Assembly: GCA_945861925.1 (NCBI GenBank)
Contig: CAMAWO010000003.1
Location: 1 to 43,583 of the forward strand
Length of the DNA stretch: 43,583 nt
Direction: 5' to 3'
DNA from: Bifidobacterium breve
GTDB lineage: Bacteria > Actinomycetota > Actinomycetes > S36-B12
The notes under the pieces were generated by a model. It made no database searches and was not told where the DNA came from. It saw only the letters and a list, made by a program, of their open reading frames with translations. The position numbers and the translations under genes were made by a program. Positions 17,142 to 24,465 of the stretch are shown one piece after another. The stretch's first letter is position 1; every line of letters starts with the position of its first letter.

Positions 17142-19415
17142 TTAAGACGCTGTGAACGTCCTCCCGGCGGAATTGACTGAGTCGCCGTACTCATTTGTGG
17201 CCTTCATTGTGAAGGTGTACTGAGTTCCAACCGTCAGCCCAGTCACGGTGACTGTTCCTGCGCTTGCGCCGACGGTCACGCTCTTATCTCCAGGGGTAGA
17301 CATGACCGTGTATGCGCTCACAGTCCCGCCCCCCTCCAAACCTGGAATGAAGGAGATGGTCGCCGTTCCTGTTCCTGCCGATCCTTGGACCACATTTGCG
17401 ATTTCGGGAGCCGCAGGTAGACCCTTAAACAGGTGAAGGTAGCCAGCAGATGGGGCTGAGTCGCCCTTTGTATTGGTGGCAGTCATCTGGAACGTATAGC
17501 TGATGCCCCCCATAAGCCCCTCAACGATGCATGTAGATGTGCAGGTCGCGGTGCTCCCTGCCATCGATGGGGACCACGACACGTTGTATCCCGTGATGGT
17601 CGAGCCCCCGTCACTTGACGGCGCGGTGAAGAACACCAAGGCCTTCCCCTGGGTGTTCGTCACGGTAGTGATCGACGGAGCCCCGGGGACGGTTGTGGCG
17701 GTGACAACGGATGTGGACGTGGTGCATGATGAACTTGTTGATCCGCCCGGGCAGGTGGATGCGGGGGTGAACATTGGGGTTCCATATGTGACCGAGGACG
17801 TGACCGCATTCACGAATCTGGGGATAACTTGGAACCCGTATCGCCAGTTAAGGTTGAAATTGTCGTTGGTGCACTGGGTGACAGTCGTGTTGAACGTTGA
17901 TTCACTTCCACACCCGCCACTAAGTGACATGTAGATGGGGGTACCGCCGTCGTCCACTCCGGCGAGGACCGAGTAGCCCTGTGCGCCCGGAACTTCAGTC
18001 CAGTCCACGACTATCGTTCTTGAGCCTGTGCCAGCAGTCGCAGACACGGATCCTGACGACGCTGTGGGCAGTCCCGTCGGAACGGTGACCGCGTTGGAAT
18101 AAATCAAGGGGTCCATTCCTTTTCGCCCACCGAGCCAAGCCTTTACGGAGAACGTGTATTCCGCGCCAGGAGTGAGACTGGAGGCGACGCACTGCGTTGC
18201 AGTTGAGTACATCGAAATTTCGTCCTCGCATAGACCGGTGGCGTTCTCCCAATCATTCCCGCTCTTTTTGAAGTAAATGACATAGCCGACTGCGCTTGCT
18301 GTGCCCGGACTCCACGACACGACCGCCTCGCCGCTGCTGGGGCCAGCGGTCGCCATGACAGCAAATCTCGGTGTGACCGTCCCAGATGGATTGGATGCAA
18401 GTGATGTGTTGCCGTTCGAGTCCGTCGCGGTGACGGTGAATGTGTATGCCTTCCCGAGCGTGAGTCCGGTGACATTTATGTTGCCGGATACCGCCCCGTT
18501 TCGGATGCCGATGATTCCGTCGGGTTCTGACGTCGCCGTGTACTTCGTGATCGTCGATCCGGCTTTAGCTTCCGGTGCCTCGAACGTGACGACAGCCGTC
18601 AATAAGCCTGCCTCAGTCGTAGGTCCTGCGATCGCAGTGACGTTCAATGGAGGATTCGATCCGGAGATGGTTGTGACCGGCCCCGACGCGGCGGACGCCA
18701 CGGAGGTGCCCAACGAGTTCTTCGCGGTGACGGTGAATGTGTAAGTCGTGCCGGGCATCAGCCCAGTGACGTTAATGATTCCGCTGCCCGCCTGTTCCAA
18801 AGTGCCGGACCCGCCAGCGGGGGACGACGTGGCCGTGTAGCTCATGATCGCCGCACCGCCATTCGATGTCGGTGCGGTGAACGCGACCGTCGCCGTCGTT
18901 GCCCCCGTTACGGTCGCAGCCCCAATCACTGGTGCGCCGGGAGCCCCGATCACGGTGACGGATTTCCAACTTGAGTAGGTTCCAGCGCCTCCGTTGCGGT
19001 ACGGCGCCACCCTGAACTTGTTTGTTCCGGTCGGAACGCTGGTGGCGGTGCATTGGAGGGCGGCCGAGAGGTACGTTATTGCATTGGCGCAGGAGCCCGC
19101 AGGATTGCGGTAGCCCGAACTACCCGGCTTCTGGTACTGGACGATGAAACCGGTCCCAGTCCCGATCCACGACACATTCACTTCGTTTGCATTGGCTCCA
19201 GCGACCGCGCAGATCACCGTGGACGTTGGCGTGCACGCCACCACATTGCCCACATTGCCCCTGATGACCGGGGCACTGCTCTCAGGGGCACTGTCCCCCG
19301 TGGCACCGCCACTACACGCAACGAGGACGGTCACCGCGCTCGCGAGGAGCGCGGCCGCGACTGTCCACCTCCCCGCAGTTGTCCGATTAGCCGTGCTTGG
19401 TCGTGCGTTCGGCAT
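17142..19415 (-). CDS. multi-domain fibronectin type III lipoprotein
   Basis: The 757-aa protein has a lipoprotein signal peptide (AAALLASAVTVLVAC, lipobox LVAC) and then about seven beta-sandwich units of roughly 90 residues. At least five have the Fn3-like endings YTFTVTAKN, YTFTVTATD, YTFSVKAW, YTFQMTATN and YTFTMKATN. Three units contain paired cysteines (GSCANAITYLSAALQC, GLCEDEISMYSTATQC, GGCGSESTFNTTVTQC), each spaced about 15 residues, probably disulfides in extracellular domains. No catalytic domain is visible, so it looks like a surface scaffold, adhesin or binding protein. The promoter region holds a 16-nt palindrome and a groEL fragment. Confidence 0.82.
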   Translation of the reverse strand: MPNARPSTANRTTAGRWTVAAALLASAVTVLVACSGGATGDSAPESSAPVIRGNVGNVVACTPTSTVICAVAGANANEVNVSWIGTGTGFIVQYQKPGSSGYRNPAGSCANAITYLSAALQCTATSVPTGTNKFRVAPYRNGGAGTYSSWKSVTVIGAPGAPVIGAATVTGATTATVAFTAPTSNGGAAIMSYTATSSPAGGSGTLEQAGSGIINVTGLMPGTTYTFTVTAKNSLGTSVASAASGPVTTISGSNPPLNVTAIAGPTTEAGLLTAVVTFEAPEAKAGSTITKYTATSEPDGIIGIRNGAVSGNINVTGLTLGKAYTFTVTATDSNGNTSLASNPSGTVTPRFAVMATAGPSSGEAVVSWSPGTASAVGYVIYFKKSGNDWENATGLCEDEISMYSTATQCVASSLTPGAEYTFSVKAWLGGRKGMDPLIYSNAVTVPTGLPTASSGSVSATAGTGSRTIVVDWTEVPGAQGYSVLAGVDDGGTPIYMSLSGGCGSESTFNTTVTQCTNDNFNLNWRYGFQVIPRFVNAVTSSVTYGTPMFTPASTCPGGSTSSSCTTSTSVVTATTVPGAPSITTVTNTQGKALVFFTAPSSDGGSTITGYNVSWSPSMAGSTATCTSTCIVEGLMGGISYTFQMTATNTKGDSAPSAGYLHLFKGLPAAPEIANVVQGSAGTGTATISFIPGLEGGGTVSAYTVMSTPGDKSVTVGASAGTVTVTGLTVGTQYTFTMKATNEYGDSVNSAGRTFTAS

Positions 19416-19501
19416 GTGTTGGGTCCTTTACATACTCGGGTGTTGTCCGCTTGGGTGCGGTCAACTGCCTTGAAGGTAGAGCCAGGTGAGGGTGCCGCAC
19501 T

Positions 19502-19517
19502 ACCGTGTAAACACGGT
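19502..19517. promoter_or_regulatory. 16-nt palindrome upstream of the Fn3 lipoprotein gene
   Basis: ACCGTGT-AA-ACACGGT is a perfect inverted repeat, 87 bp upstream of the Fn3 start codon and just before the groEL remnant. It is a plausible operator; no regulator is identified. Confidence 0.4.
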
Positions 19518-19532
19518 GTTCTTCGTCGCAAG

Positions 19533-19721
19533 AACCAGATTCGGGCCGAGATCGACAAGGCTGGTCGGGGCGAACAATTTCGCGTCGCCGTCAGCGCACC
19601 GCTGAAGCACATCGCCGAGAACGCCGGCCTCGATGCCTCGAACGGCGAGTACGTCGACATGATCGCCAAGGGCATCATCGACCCAGCCAAGGTCACCCGC
19701 TCGGCGCGTCCTGCTACTTAG
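19533..19721 (+). pseudogene. rearranged groEL fragment
   Basis: The strand encodes NQIRAEIDK, then (after loss of about 90 codons and a 1-nt shift) [16 protein letters not shown], then (after loss of 18 codons) [26 protein letters not shown], ending at TAG 19719-19721. Each block is nearly identical at nucleotide level to groEL at 15314-16954. The 54-nt loss lies between two copies of GGCCTCGA in the parent gene. It overlaps the last bases of the convergent secreted-protein gene. It is a decayed duplicate and not a functional chaperonin. Confidence 0.85.
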
Positions 19722-20413
19722 GGCGCTTTGATGGAGGTTCGAAGCAGCACGGTGTTGTCGAGCTCCAAGTCGCTGCTCCAGATCGGTTTCGCGTTGGGGC
19801 TCCAGGTGATGGTGTTATAGCCGTCCTTCACACCGACCTCCTGGGGCGTGTACACGGAGGCGTTCGTCCAGCCGCTGTTCGAGGCACCGGTCCTTGACCA
19901 GTTTGCTGGTTCCGGGGTATTCGAGGATTTGCAGTCGGCGACTGGGTTGCTCGAGGTGACGCACTCGGGGTTCAGTGGCGCCTTGTTTACCACGAGGGCC
20001 TTCCACGACCCACTGGTCACAGCAATGATCTTGCCGGTCTTGTTGTCGCGCACCTGGGCGATGACCCCACCGTCGCCGATCTGCTGGCGACTGGTCCCGA
20101 TGTACTCCAGACCGGAGGCATTCTCAGTGAAGTCCTTGCCCATAATCCCGATGGTTAGGGGGTAGGTCGCGGTGAAGGTGATGGTCTCGGCGTTGAAGGA
20201 TTTCTCAGTCGTGATCGGTACGGAATCTTGGCCGACCTTCTTGCCGTTGACGTAGAGGGCGAACCAGTTGTCAGCCCACACCTGAGCTGTGAACGAGGAC
20301 GTCGGTTTAGCTGGCTGCGCGGCGTTCGCTTGTGTATACGAAAGCGCTGTGAGGCCAAGGAGGCAGACGCTGGCACCCACGGCGCAGCGCTGAATCAGCA
20401 TTCGGCGGTTCAT
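19718..20413 (-). CDS. secreted protein, third gene of the PEBP-YHYH operon
   Basis: ATG at 20413 (MNRRMLIQRCAVG...) begins 1 nt after the stop of the YHYH gene; the ORF-track start at 20455 lies inside that gene. The 231-aa product has a signal peptide ending TQANAAQ. The mature part is beta-rich: FTAQVWADNWFALYVNGKKVGQDSV, FTATYPLTIGIMGKDF, then a WKALVVNKAPLNPEC region with two cysteines and a C-terminal NTITWSPNAKPIWSSDLELD. The WADNWFALYVNG pattern resembles carbohydrate-binding or PA14-like beta-sandwiches, but I do not recognise a named family. Tight coupling to PEBP and YHYH genes suggests the three exported proteins act together. Confidence 0.7.
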   Translation of the reverse strand: MNRRMLIQRCAVGASVCLLGLTALSYTQANAAQPAKPTSSFTAQVWADNWFALYVNGKKVGQDSVPITTEKSFNAETITFTATYPLTIGIMGKDFTENASGLEYIGTSRQQIGDGGVIAQVRDNKTGKIIAVTSGSWKALVVNKAPLNPECVTSSNPVADCKSSNTPEPANWSRTGASNSGWTNASVYTPQEVGVKDGYNTITWSPNAKPIWSSDLELDNTVLLRTSIKAP

Positions 20414-20414
20414 G

Positions 20415-21410
20415 TCATGCCTTCCGTGCATAGGTTTGGGTGGACTCTTTTCCATTCGGATCGATGAAGGTCATGGATACCGACTGCAGTGTCGCGGTGT
20501 AGTTGATTCGGTATCGACTGCCGCCCAGCGTGTATGCGAGTGCGAACGCGGAGGATCCGTTCCGGGCGAATTCAGTGATCGTGGCACCCCTGAGCGGTTC
20601 GCCAGCGGGGCGGAATGGGGTGGCAACGGGCTGGGGGTCAACCTGACCGTCCTTCACGGTCACGACCCCGCGCATCCCGCCATTGGCATAGGGGTAGGTC
20701 TTCGTGCCGTGGTAGTGGTACTTGCCCTTGAACATGTGGCCGTTGTACTCGTCCAATGGCTGAAGTGCCGTGCCATTTGGCTCGACGGATCCATACATGG
20801 GATACCCATCGAGGGCGTAGGCGATGGGCTTCGTGGCTCCGATTGTCTTGGACAGGTGGAGCGGCGCCGTGTGGTAGTGGTAGTCGTCGGCGCGACCGCA
20901 GTGGCCGCCCCACTCATCGAGCTCGCCGATGAGATACGAATCCTCGCCACGGTTGTTCAGTGCATTGAAGATCGGGACACCGTTTGCCGCTAGGGCGATG
21001 GCACCGCGAAAGAGATTCGTCTTGGTGGAGATGGGATTGGCGGCCAGTTTCGGTGACACCGGGATCTTCCAGGCGTTGGAGCCTGAGTACGGCTGCGGGA
21101 CCGGCACCTGCTGCTGCCAGTTCGTGATGCCGACCATCATGTTGTGCGGGGGCAAGCCGCCGCTTTCGACGAGGTAGTACTGGCCCGACTTGAGGGTCTT
21201 TACCGATGAGGCGAAGGCACTGAACCCCGGGAGCGTGACGGTCGTTCCAGCGGCGACTGCCTCCTGAGCCGTCACGAGTGATGCGGCGACAGCGGCGCCG
21301 AACCCGAGGGCCATGCCCTGCAGCACCGTGCGCCGGGTGAGGCCGGGATGGCCATGCGGCACATGTGGGTGCACGTGATCGTGCGGGCCGCTAGTGGGCA
21401 TACGTGACAT
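20415..21410 (-). CDS. YHYH-domain exported protein (Tat signal, His-rich N-terminus)
   Basis: The 331-aa protein starts at ATG 21410 (or 21401), overlapping the upstream PEBP gene by about 20 nt. Before a twin-arginine signal (LTRRTVLQGMALGFGAAVAAS) lies a His-rich stretch, HDHVHPHVPHGHPG, that could bind metal. The mature domain carries the family motif twice, as DDYHYHTAPLHL and GKYHYHGTKTYPY, with GGHCGRADD just before it, DGYPMYGS and MRGVV. YHYH proteins are exported, and paired His-x-His motifs suggest metal binding; their biochemical role is not established. Tat export would fit a cofactor or metal loaded before export. Confidence 0.88.
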   Translation of the reverse strand: MSRMPTSGPHDHVHPHVPHGHPGLTRRTVLQGMALGFGAAVAASLVTAQEAVAAGTTVTLPGFSAFASSVKTLKSGQYYLVESGGLPPHNMMVGITNWQQQVPVPQPYSGSNAWKIPVSPKLAANPISTKTNLFRGAIALAANGVPIFNALNNRGEDSYLIGELDEWGGHCGRADDYHYHTAPLHLSKTIGATKPIAYALDGYPMYGSVEPNGTALQPLDEYNGHMFKGKYHYHGTKTYPYANGGMRGVVTVKDGQVDPQPVATPFRPAGEPLRGATITEFARNGSSAFALAYTLGGSRYRINYTATLQSVSMTFIDPNGKESTQTYARKA

Positions 21411-21933
21411 TGAGTGCCGCCTTCGAGATGGTGATGCCGGAAATGGATGAGAGAAGCGAATCCCTTGTTACGGATGCGGATGACTTCTTGGGGAGGTTGG
21501 GCGTGCCGGACAGTTCGTACACGGTGATCGTGTACGTCTTGGCTCCCGGGCCCTTTGAGCAAGGGGGAGCGTAGCCGATGTTCTTGTTGACACTGTTTCC
21601 GCCGAGGTAGCCAACCTTTGTTGAGTTGGCAGCGATCGCAGTCGTCTTGGCAGGAATGCCCCACATCAGCCAGTACCAATGGTGCCCACCCTCCGGCGGC
21701 ACGTGATCCATGACGACCGCGTAACCCTTGGCGCCCTTTGGCGCGTTCGTCCACGTGATCGGCGGGCTGGTGCCCACGCCGTCGCAGGTGTACTTGGCTG
21801 GGAGTGCGTTGCCGGCTCCAATACCTGGGCTGGTGAGAGTGAATGCGTCTGCGGCGCGAGCAGGCCCACTCACAGTGAACGCGGTCGCGATGGCGGCCGC
21901 GAGGGCGAGGGATACTCGCAAGGTGGGTCTCAT
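21391..21933 (-). CDS. exported PEBP-like (YbhB/YbcL) protein
   Basis: ATG at 21933 follows TAGCAT by 7 nt (CCGGAGC), so the transcript is nearly or fully leaderless; the ORF-track start at 22119 adds an unlikely leader. The 180-aa protein has a signal peptide ending PARAADA. The PEBP fold is seen in FTLTSPGIGAGNALPAKYTCDG, SPPITWTNAPKGAKGYAVVMDH, HHWYWLMWGIPA, GYAPPCSKGPGAKTYTITVYEL and the C-terminal helix. The family binds small anionic ligands or acts as a protease-inhibitor-like protein; no enzyme activity can be claimed. It is the first gene of a three-gene overlapping unit and is divergent from the YceI-like gene. Confidence 0.88.
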   Translation of the reverse strand: MRPTLRVSLALAAAIATAFTVSGPARAADAFTLTSPGIGAGNALPAKYTCDGVGTSPPITWTNAPKGAKGYAVVMDHVPPEGGHHWYWLMWGIPAKTTAIAANSTKVGYLGGNSVNKNIGYAPPCSKGPGAKTYTITVYELSGTPNLPKKSSASVTRDSLLSSISGITISKAALNVTYAH

Positions 21934-22019
21934 GCTCCGGATGCTAGCTTCGAACGAGAGTGATCGCTTACTGGACGGTGTGCTGTGCGGAAAGGTCGTT
22001 GCCGTGCAAGGGTTGAGTC

Positions 22020-22517
22020 GTGAAAGCCGAGGAACAGTGGGCAGTTCTGGGCGGCGACAGCACCTATGTTCGCCTTCGCAGTGGGCGGATTGGGCTGATT
22101 TCCATCGATGTGAGGGCACCTGTCACTGCGGGAACGCTGCAGGTCGGGGCTGAGGGCATTCGGTTTTCACTCAGCCTTGCCCTCGATCAACTGAAGACTG
22201 GGAACATCCTCATGCAGGGCGCGGCCCGGTCCCTCCTCCGGCGCAACGACGCGCGGGTGCTCGACTACTCAGGGCATGGCGCGGGAGTCTCGAATCCTTG
22301 GCTGGTAAACGGCCACGCGACGTCTGGTGATGTGAACGTCGAACTCACGTTGACGATCACGGCGGTTGGTCCTGGGATTGACCCGATGGCCGAGATCGAA
22401 TTGGCCGGCGTTGCGAACCTCGGCACGGTCAATGTTCCATTGCCCGGCCTTGGCAGGGTTGACGACTTCTCATTTCAGGTCGACGCACGGCTGGCACTGT
22501 CTCGGATGAGTGACTAG
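22020..22517 (+). CDS. YceI-like lipid-binding-fold protein
   Basis: The 165-aa protein starts at GTG 22020 and has no signal peptide, unlike many YceI proteins. The pattern WAVLGGDSTYVRLRSGRIGLISIDVRAPVTAGTLQVG, ALDQLKTGNILMQGAARSLLRRNDAR, NPWLVNGHATSGDVNVELTLTITAVG and DDFSFQVDARLALSRM fits the extended lipocalin-like YceI beta-barrel. That fold binds isoprenoid-type lipids. The cytoplasmic form would sequester or carry such a lipid. It is divergent from the PEBP gene with 86 bp between starts, so shared control with the exported trio is possible. Assignment rests on fold pattern alone. Confidence 0.65.
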   Translation: MKAEEQWAVLGGDSTYVRLRSGRIGLISIDVRAPVTAGTLQVGAEGIRFSLSLALDQLKTGNILMQGAARSLLRRNDARVLDYSGHGAGVSNPWLVNGHATSGDVNVELTLTITAVGPGIDPMAEIELAGVANLGTVNVPLPGLGRVDDFSFQVDARLALSRMSD

Positions 22518-22526
22518 CCGGCCCAC

Positions 22527-23747
22527 TTAGGTGATTGGCTGATCGACACTGCTGGTTGACGTCGAACTCCGGCGTGACTTGAGTCGGTCGACCGCATCTT
22601 TCACGACGAAGCCACTTACGGCGCCGATGATGGCGAAGGGTGCGATGGCTGTACCGGCGACACCGACGAGGAGCATCGCCAGGAGTGCCGACGTGAATGG
22701 AAGCCGTGTCATGACGGTGGCAGTGGCAGCGATGCCAACCGCCGCCATCGCACTGATGGACAGGTCGGTGAGGACGAGAGCGGCGAGGCCTCCACAGGCC
22801 ACTCCGATGAAGGTTGCCGGGAAGATCGGCCCGCCACGGAAGCCAGAGCCGAGTGCGACCCCGTAAACGATGAGCTTGCCGACGATGATGACAAGGAGCG
22901 TGGTGATACTCGTCTCGGTGATGAGTGACGCCATGCCCGTCTGGCCGGAGAACAGGATCTGGTCAACCTCGATGTTGAATCAGGTCACCGCCGATACCGC
23001 GACTGCCGAGGTGATGATCGCGGCGAGCATGATCATGGCGGCGGGTCGCCGCCGGCTAAGAAGTGACGCTCGCTCGCCGATCTCGCGCGCAATGCAGGTG
23101 CCGATACTCACGACGATAGCTAGGACGAGCCCGGCGAAGAGATCACCCGGCTGAACGGATGGATAGTCCGGGAGCCCGGGGACGTTGAGCCCGTGCGTGC
23201 CGATGCCTGACCATGCGCCCCACCCGATCTGCGTGAGATAACCGGCACCGAGGGCAACGAAGGCTGGTAGCAGGATCACCTTTGGTGCGATGCCGCCAAG
23301 GAACATGACCATGCTCAGGACATTCGGCTCGGCCCTGCGCATGAGGAGAGCTGCCGCCGTGGATCCGACGACGATGAGCGGCCCTTCGGGGCCGAGGGAG
23401 GCGCCGAAGATGAGGGTCGCGGTTGCGGCGAGGAGGACCGATGGCACGGTCCGTACCGGATCGTTGAAGTGAAAGCCAGTGAGCGGGCTCTCGCCGGTGT
23501 GCCCGGGGAGGCGCTGGGCAAGGATGATGAGGAGGGCTGAAAGCACAAGGCCGCCGGCGATCCACCACTCAGGCGCCGTCTCCCAGCCGAAGCTGTTCGG
23601 CAGGTCGGTGAAGAAGAGGACCTGCCCCTCCTCGATGAGTCAGAGGAAGAGAGTGGCAACGCTGGCGCAGAGAAGGCCGATGACGAGCGCGAGGGCCAGC
23701 GCCTTGATCGGCAGGGACTCCGGGGGCTCACCTGGAATTGCGTTCAT
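22527..23747 (-). pseudogene. ClC-type chloride channel/antiporter with two in-frame TGA codons
   Basis: From ATG 23747 a single reading frame of 406 codons runs to 22527, broken only by TGA at 23642-23640 (after codon 35) and at 22982-22980. There are no frameshifts or deletions. ClC signatures remain: FGASLGPEGPLIVVGSTAAALLMRR (GxEGP-type loop) and GSGFRGGPIFPATFIGVACGGL (GxFxP loop). Intact length fits the family. Each TGA could come from a one-base change of TGG, TGC, CGA or GGA. Either the gene is newly inactive, or TGA is decoded here, or the assembly is wrong. The ORF track splits it into 22527-22934 and 22980-23546. Confidence 0.75.
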
Positions 23748-23781
23748 GCGCGCGTCATTCCGTATTCCTGCGGATCTGCAG

Positions 23782-24159
23782 CTAGCGGAGCGTGGTGCCT
23801 CGTCGCAGTTGCTCTGCCACCTCCGCTACCTCGTTCAGGTCACCGCTTGCGACGGAGATGACGAGGTCGTAGGCCTCATCATTCGTCAACGTGAGCGTCC
23901 AGCCGTTGACTCCGAGCATGACGATCGTGCCAGCCAGCGCGAGCCTCTTGTTGCCGTCAATCAGTGCGTGGTTCTTGCAGATTGAAAGGATAAATGCGGC
24001 TGCCTTCGCGTGGACATCGGGATAGGCGTCCTCCCCGAAAATCGTGGTTTGCGGACGGGCGGCCGCGGACTCTAGAAGCCCAGCATCGCGAAGCAGAACC
24101 TCTCCATCGATCACGCGATTGGCGACGATGAGCAGATCCTCGATGGTCAGATAGATCAT
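23782..24159 (-). CDS. doc: Doc-type Fic toxin
   Basis: The 125-aa protein carries the Doc catalytic motif HALIDGNKRLALAGTIVML (H-x3-DGNKR), plus the upstream helix PDVHAKAAAFILSICKNH. Doc proteins phosphorylate elongation factor Tu and stop translation. Length matches the family. It starts at ATG 24159, 13 nt after the antitoxin stop, in the usual antitoxin-toxin order. No in-frame stops or missing motif residues are seen, so it is probably functional, unlike the other two TA modules in the window. Confidence 0.9.
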   Translation of the reverse strand: MIYLTIEDLLIVANRVIDGEVLLRDAGLLESAAARPQTTIFGEDAYPDVHAKAAAFILSICKNHALIDGNKRLALAGTIVMLGVNGWTLTLTNDEAYDLVISVASGDLNEVAEVAEQLRRGTTLR

Positions 24160-24172
24160 TGGCCGACGTCAA

Positions 24173-24376
24173 TCATTGGCCCAGGCGATCAAGCGCTTCG
24201 GCGTAACGCGGCAGTTCGGAGTCCATCACCTGCTCGATGAGGGAGGCCCGGCCTTGACGTTCAATATATTCACGAATGGCGATGAGGACGATGTCGTGTT
24301 GGGAGCGATCCTCGAGGGCGGCGGTGCGCGCAAGGGCGAGGGAATCCTCAGTCGGGAGGCGAAGGGTCATGGCCAT
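24173..24376 (-). CDS. ribbon-helix-helix antitoxin of the Doc toxin
   Basis: The 67-aa protein MAMTLRLPTEDSLALARTAALEDRSQHDIVLIAIREYIERQGR... has an N-terminal beta strand (MTLRLP) followed by two helices, the CopG/RHH DNA-binding layout; the acidic/hydrophobic C-terminus should wrap the toxin. The -10 box TAGCGT ends 6 nt before its ATG, so it is likely translated from a leaderless mRNA. Two direct TGGTATC repeats just upstream are likely autoregulatory operators. Confidence 0.8.
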   Translation of the reverse strand: MAMTLRLPTEDSLALARTAALEDRSQHDIVLIAIREYIERQGRASLIEQVMDSELPRYAEALDRLGQ

Positions 24377-24382
24377 GCAGCC

Positions 24383-24414
24383 ACGCTAGCACAGCGATAC
24401 CACAAGTGATACCA
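24383..24414 (-). promoter_or_regulatory. promoter and operator repeats of the Doc TA pair
   Basis: On the minus strand two TGGTATC repeats spaced 12 bp (24414-24408 and 24402-24396) precede TAGCGT (24388-24383). That box is followed by GGCTGC and the start ATG at 24376. Confidence 0.5.
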
Positions 24415-24416
24415 GA

Positions 24417-24447
24417 TGGGCGAGCAAGAGGTGTTCGGGCTCGCCCA
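24417..24447 (-). terminator. hairpin 3' of the XPB gene
   Basis: The 9-bp stem TGGGCGAGC / GCTCGCCCA has a 13-nt loop and lies 18 bp past the stop of XPB. There is no T-run. Confidence 0.45.
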
Positions 24448-24465
24448 CGCCGCTGGCGGCGAGGG

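Noticed and set aside
19053-19721. 222-aa plus ORF ending in groEL-like sequence
   Set aside because: Only its last third resembles groEL; the rest is antisense to the Fn3 gene. It was recorded as a groEL remnant instead.
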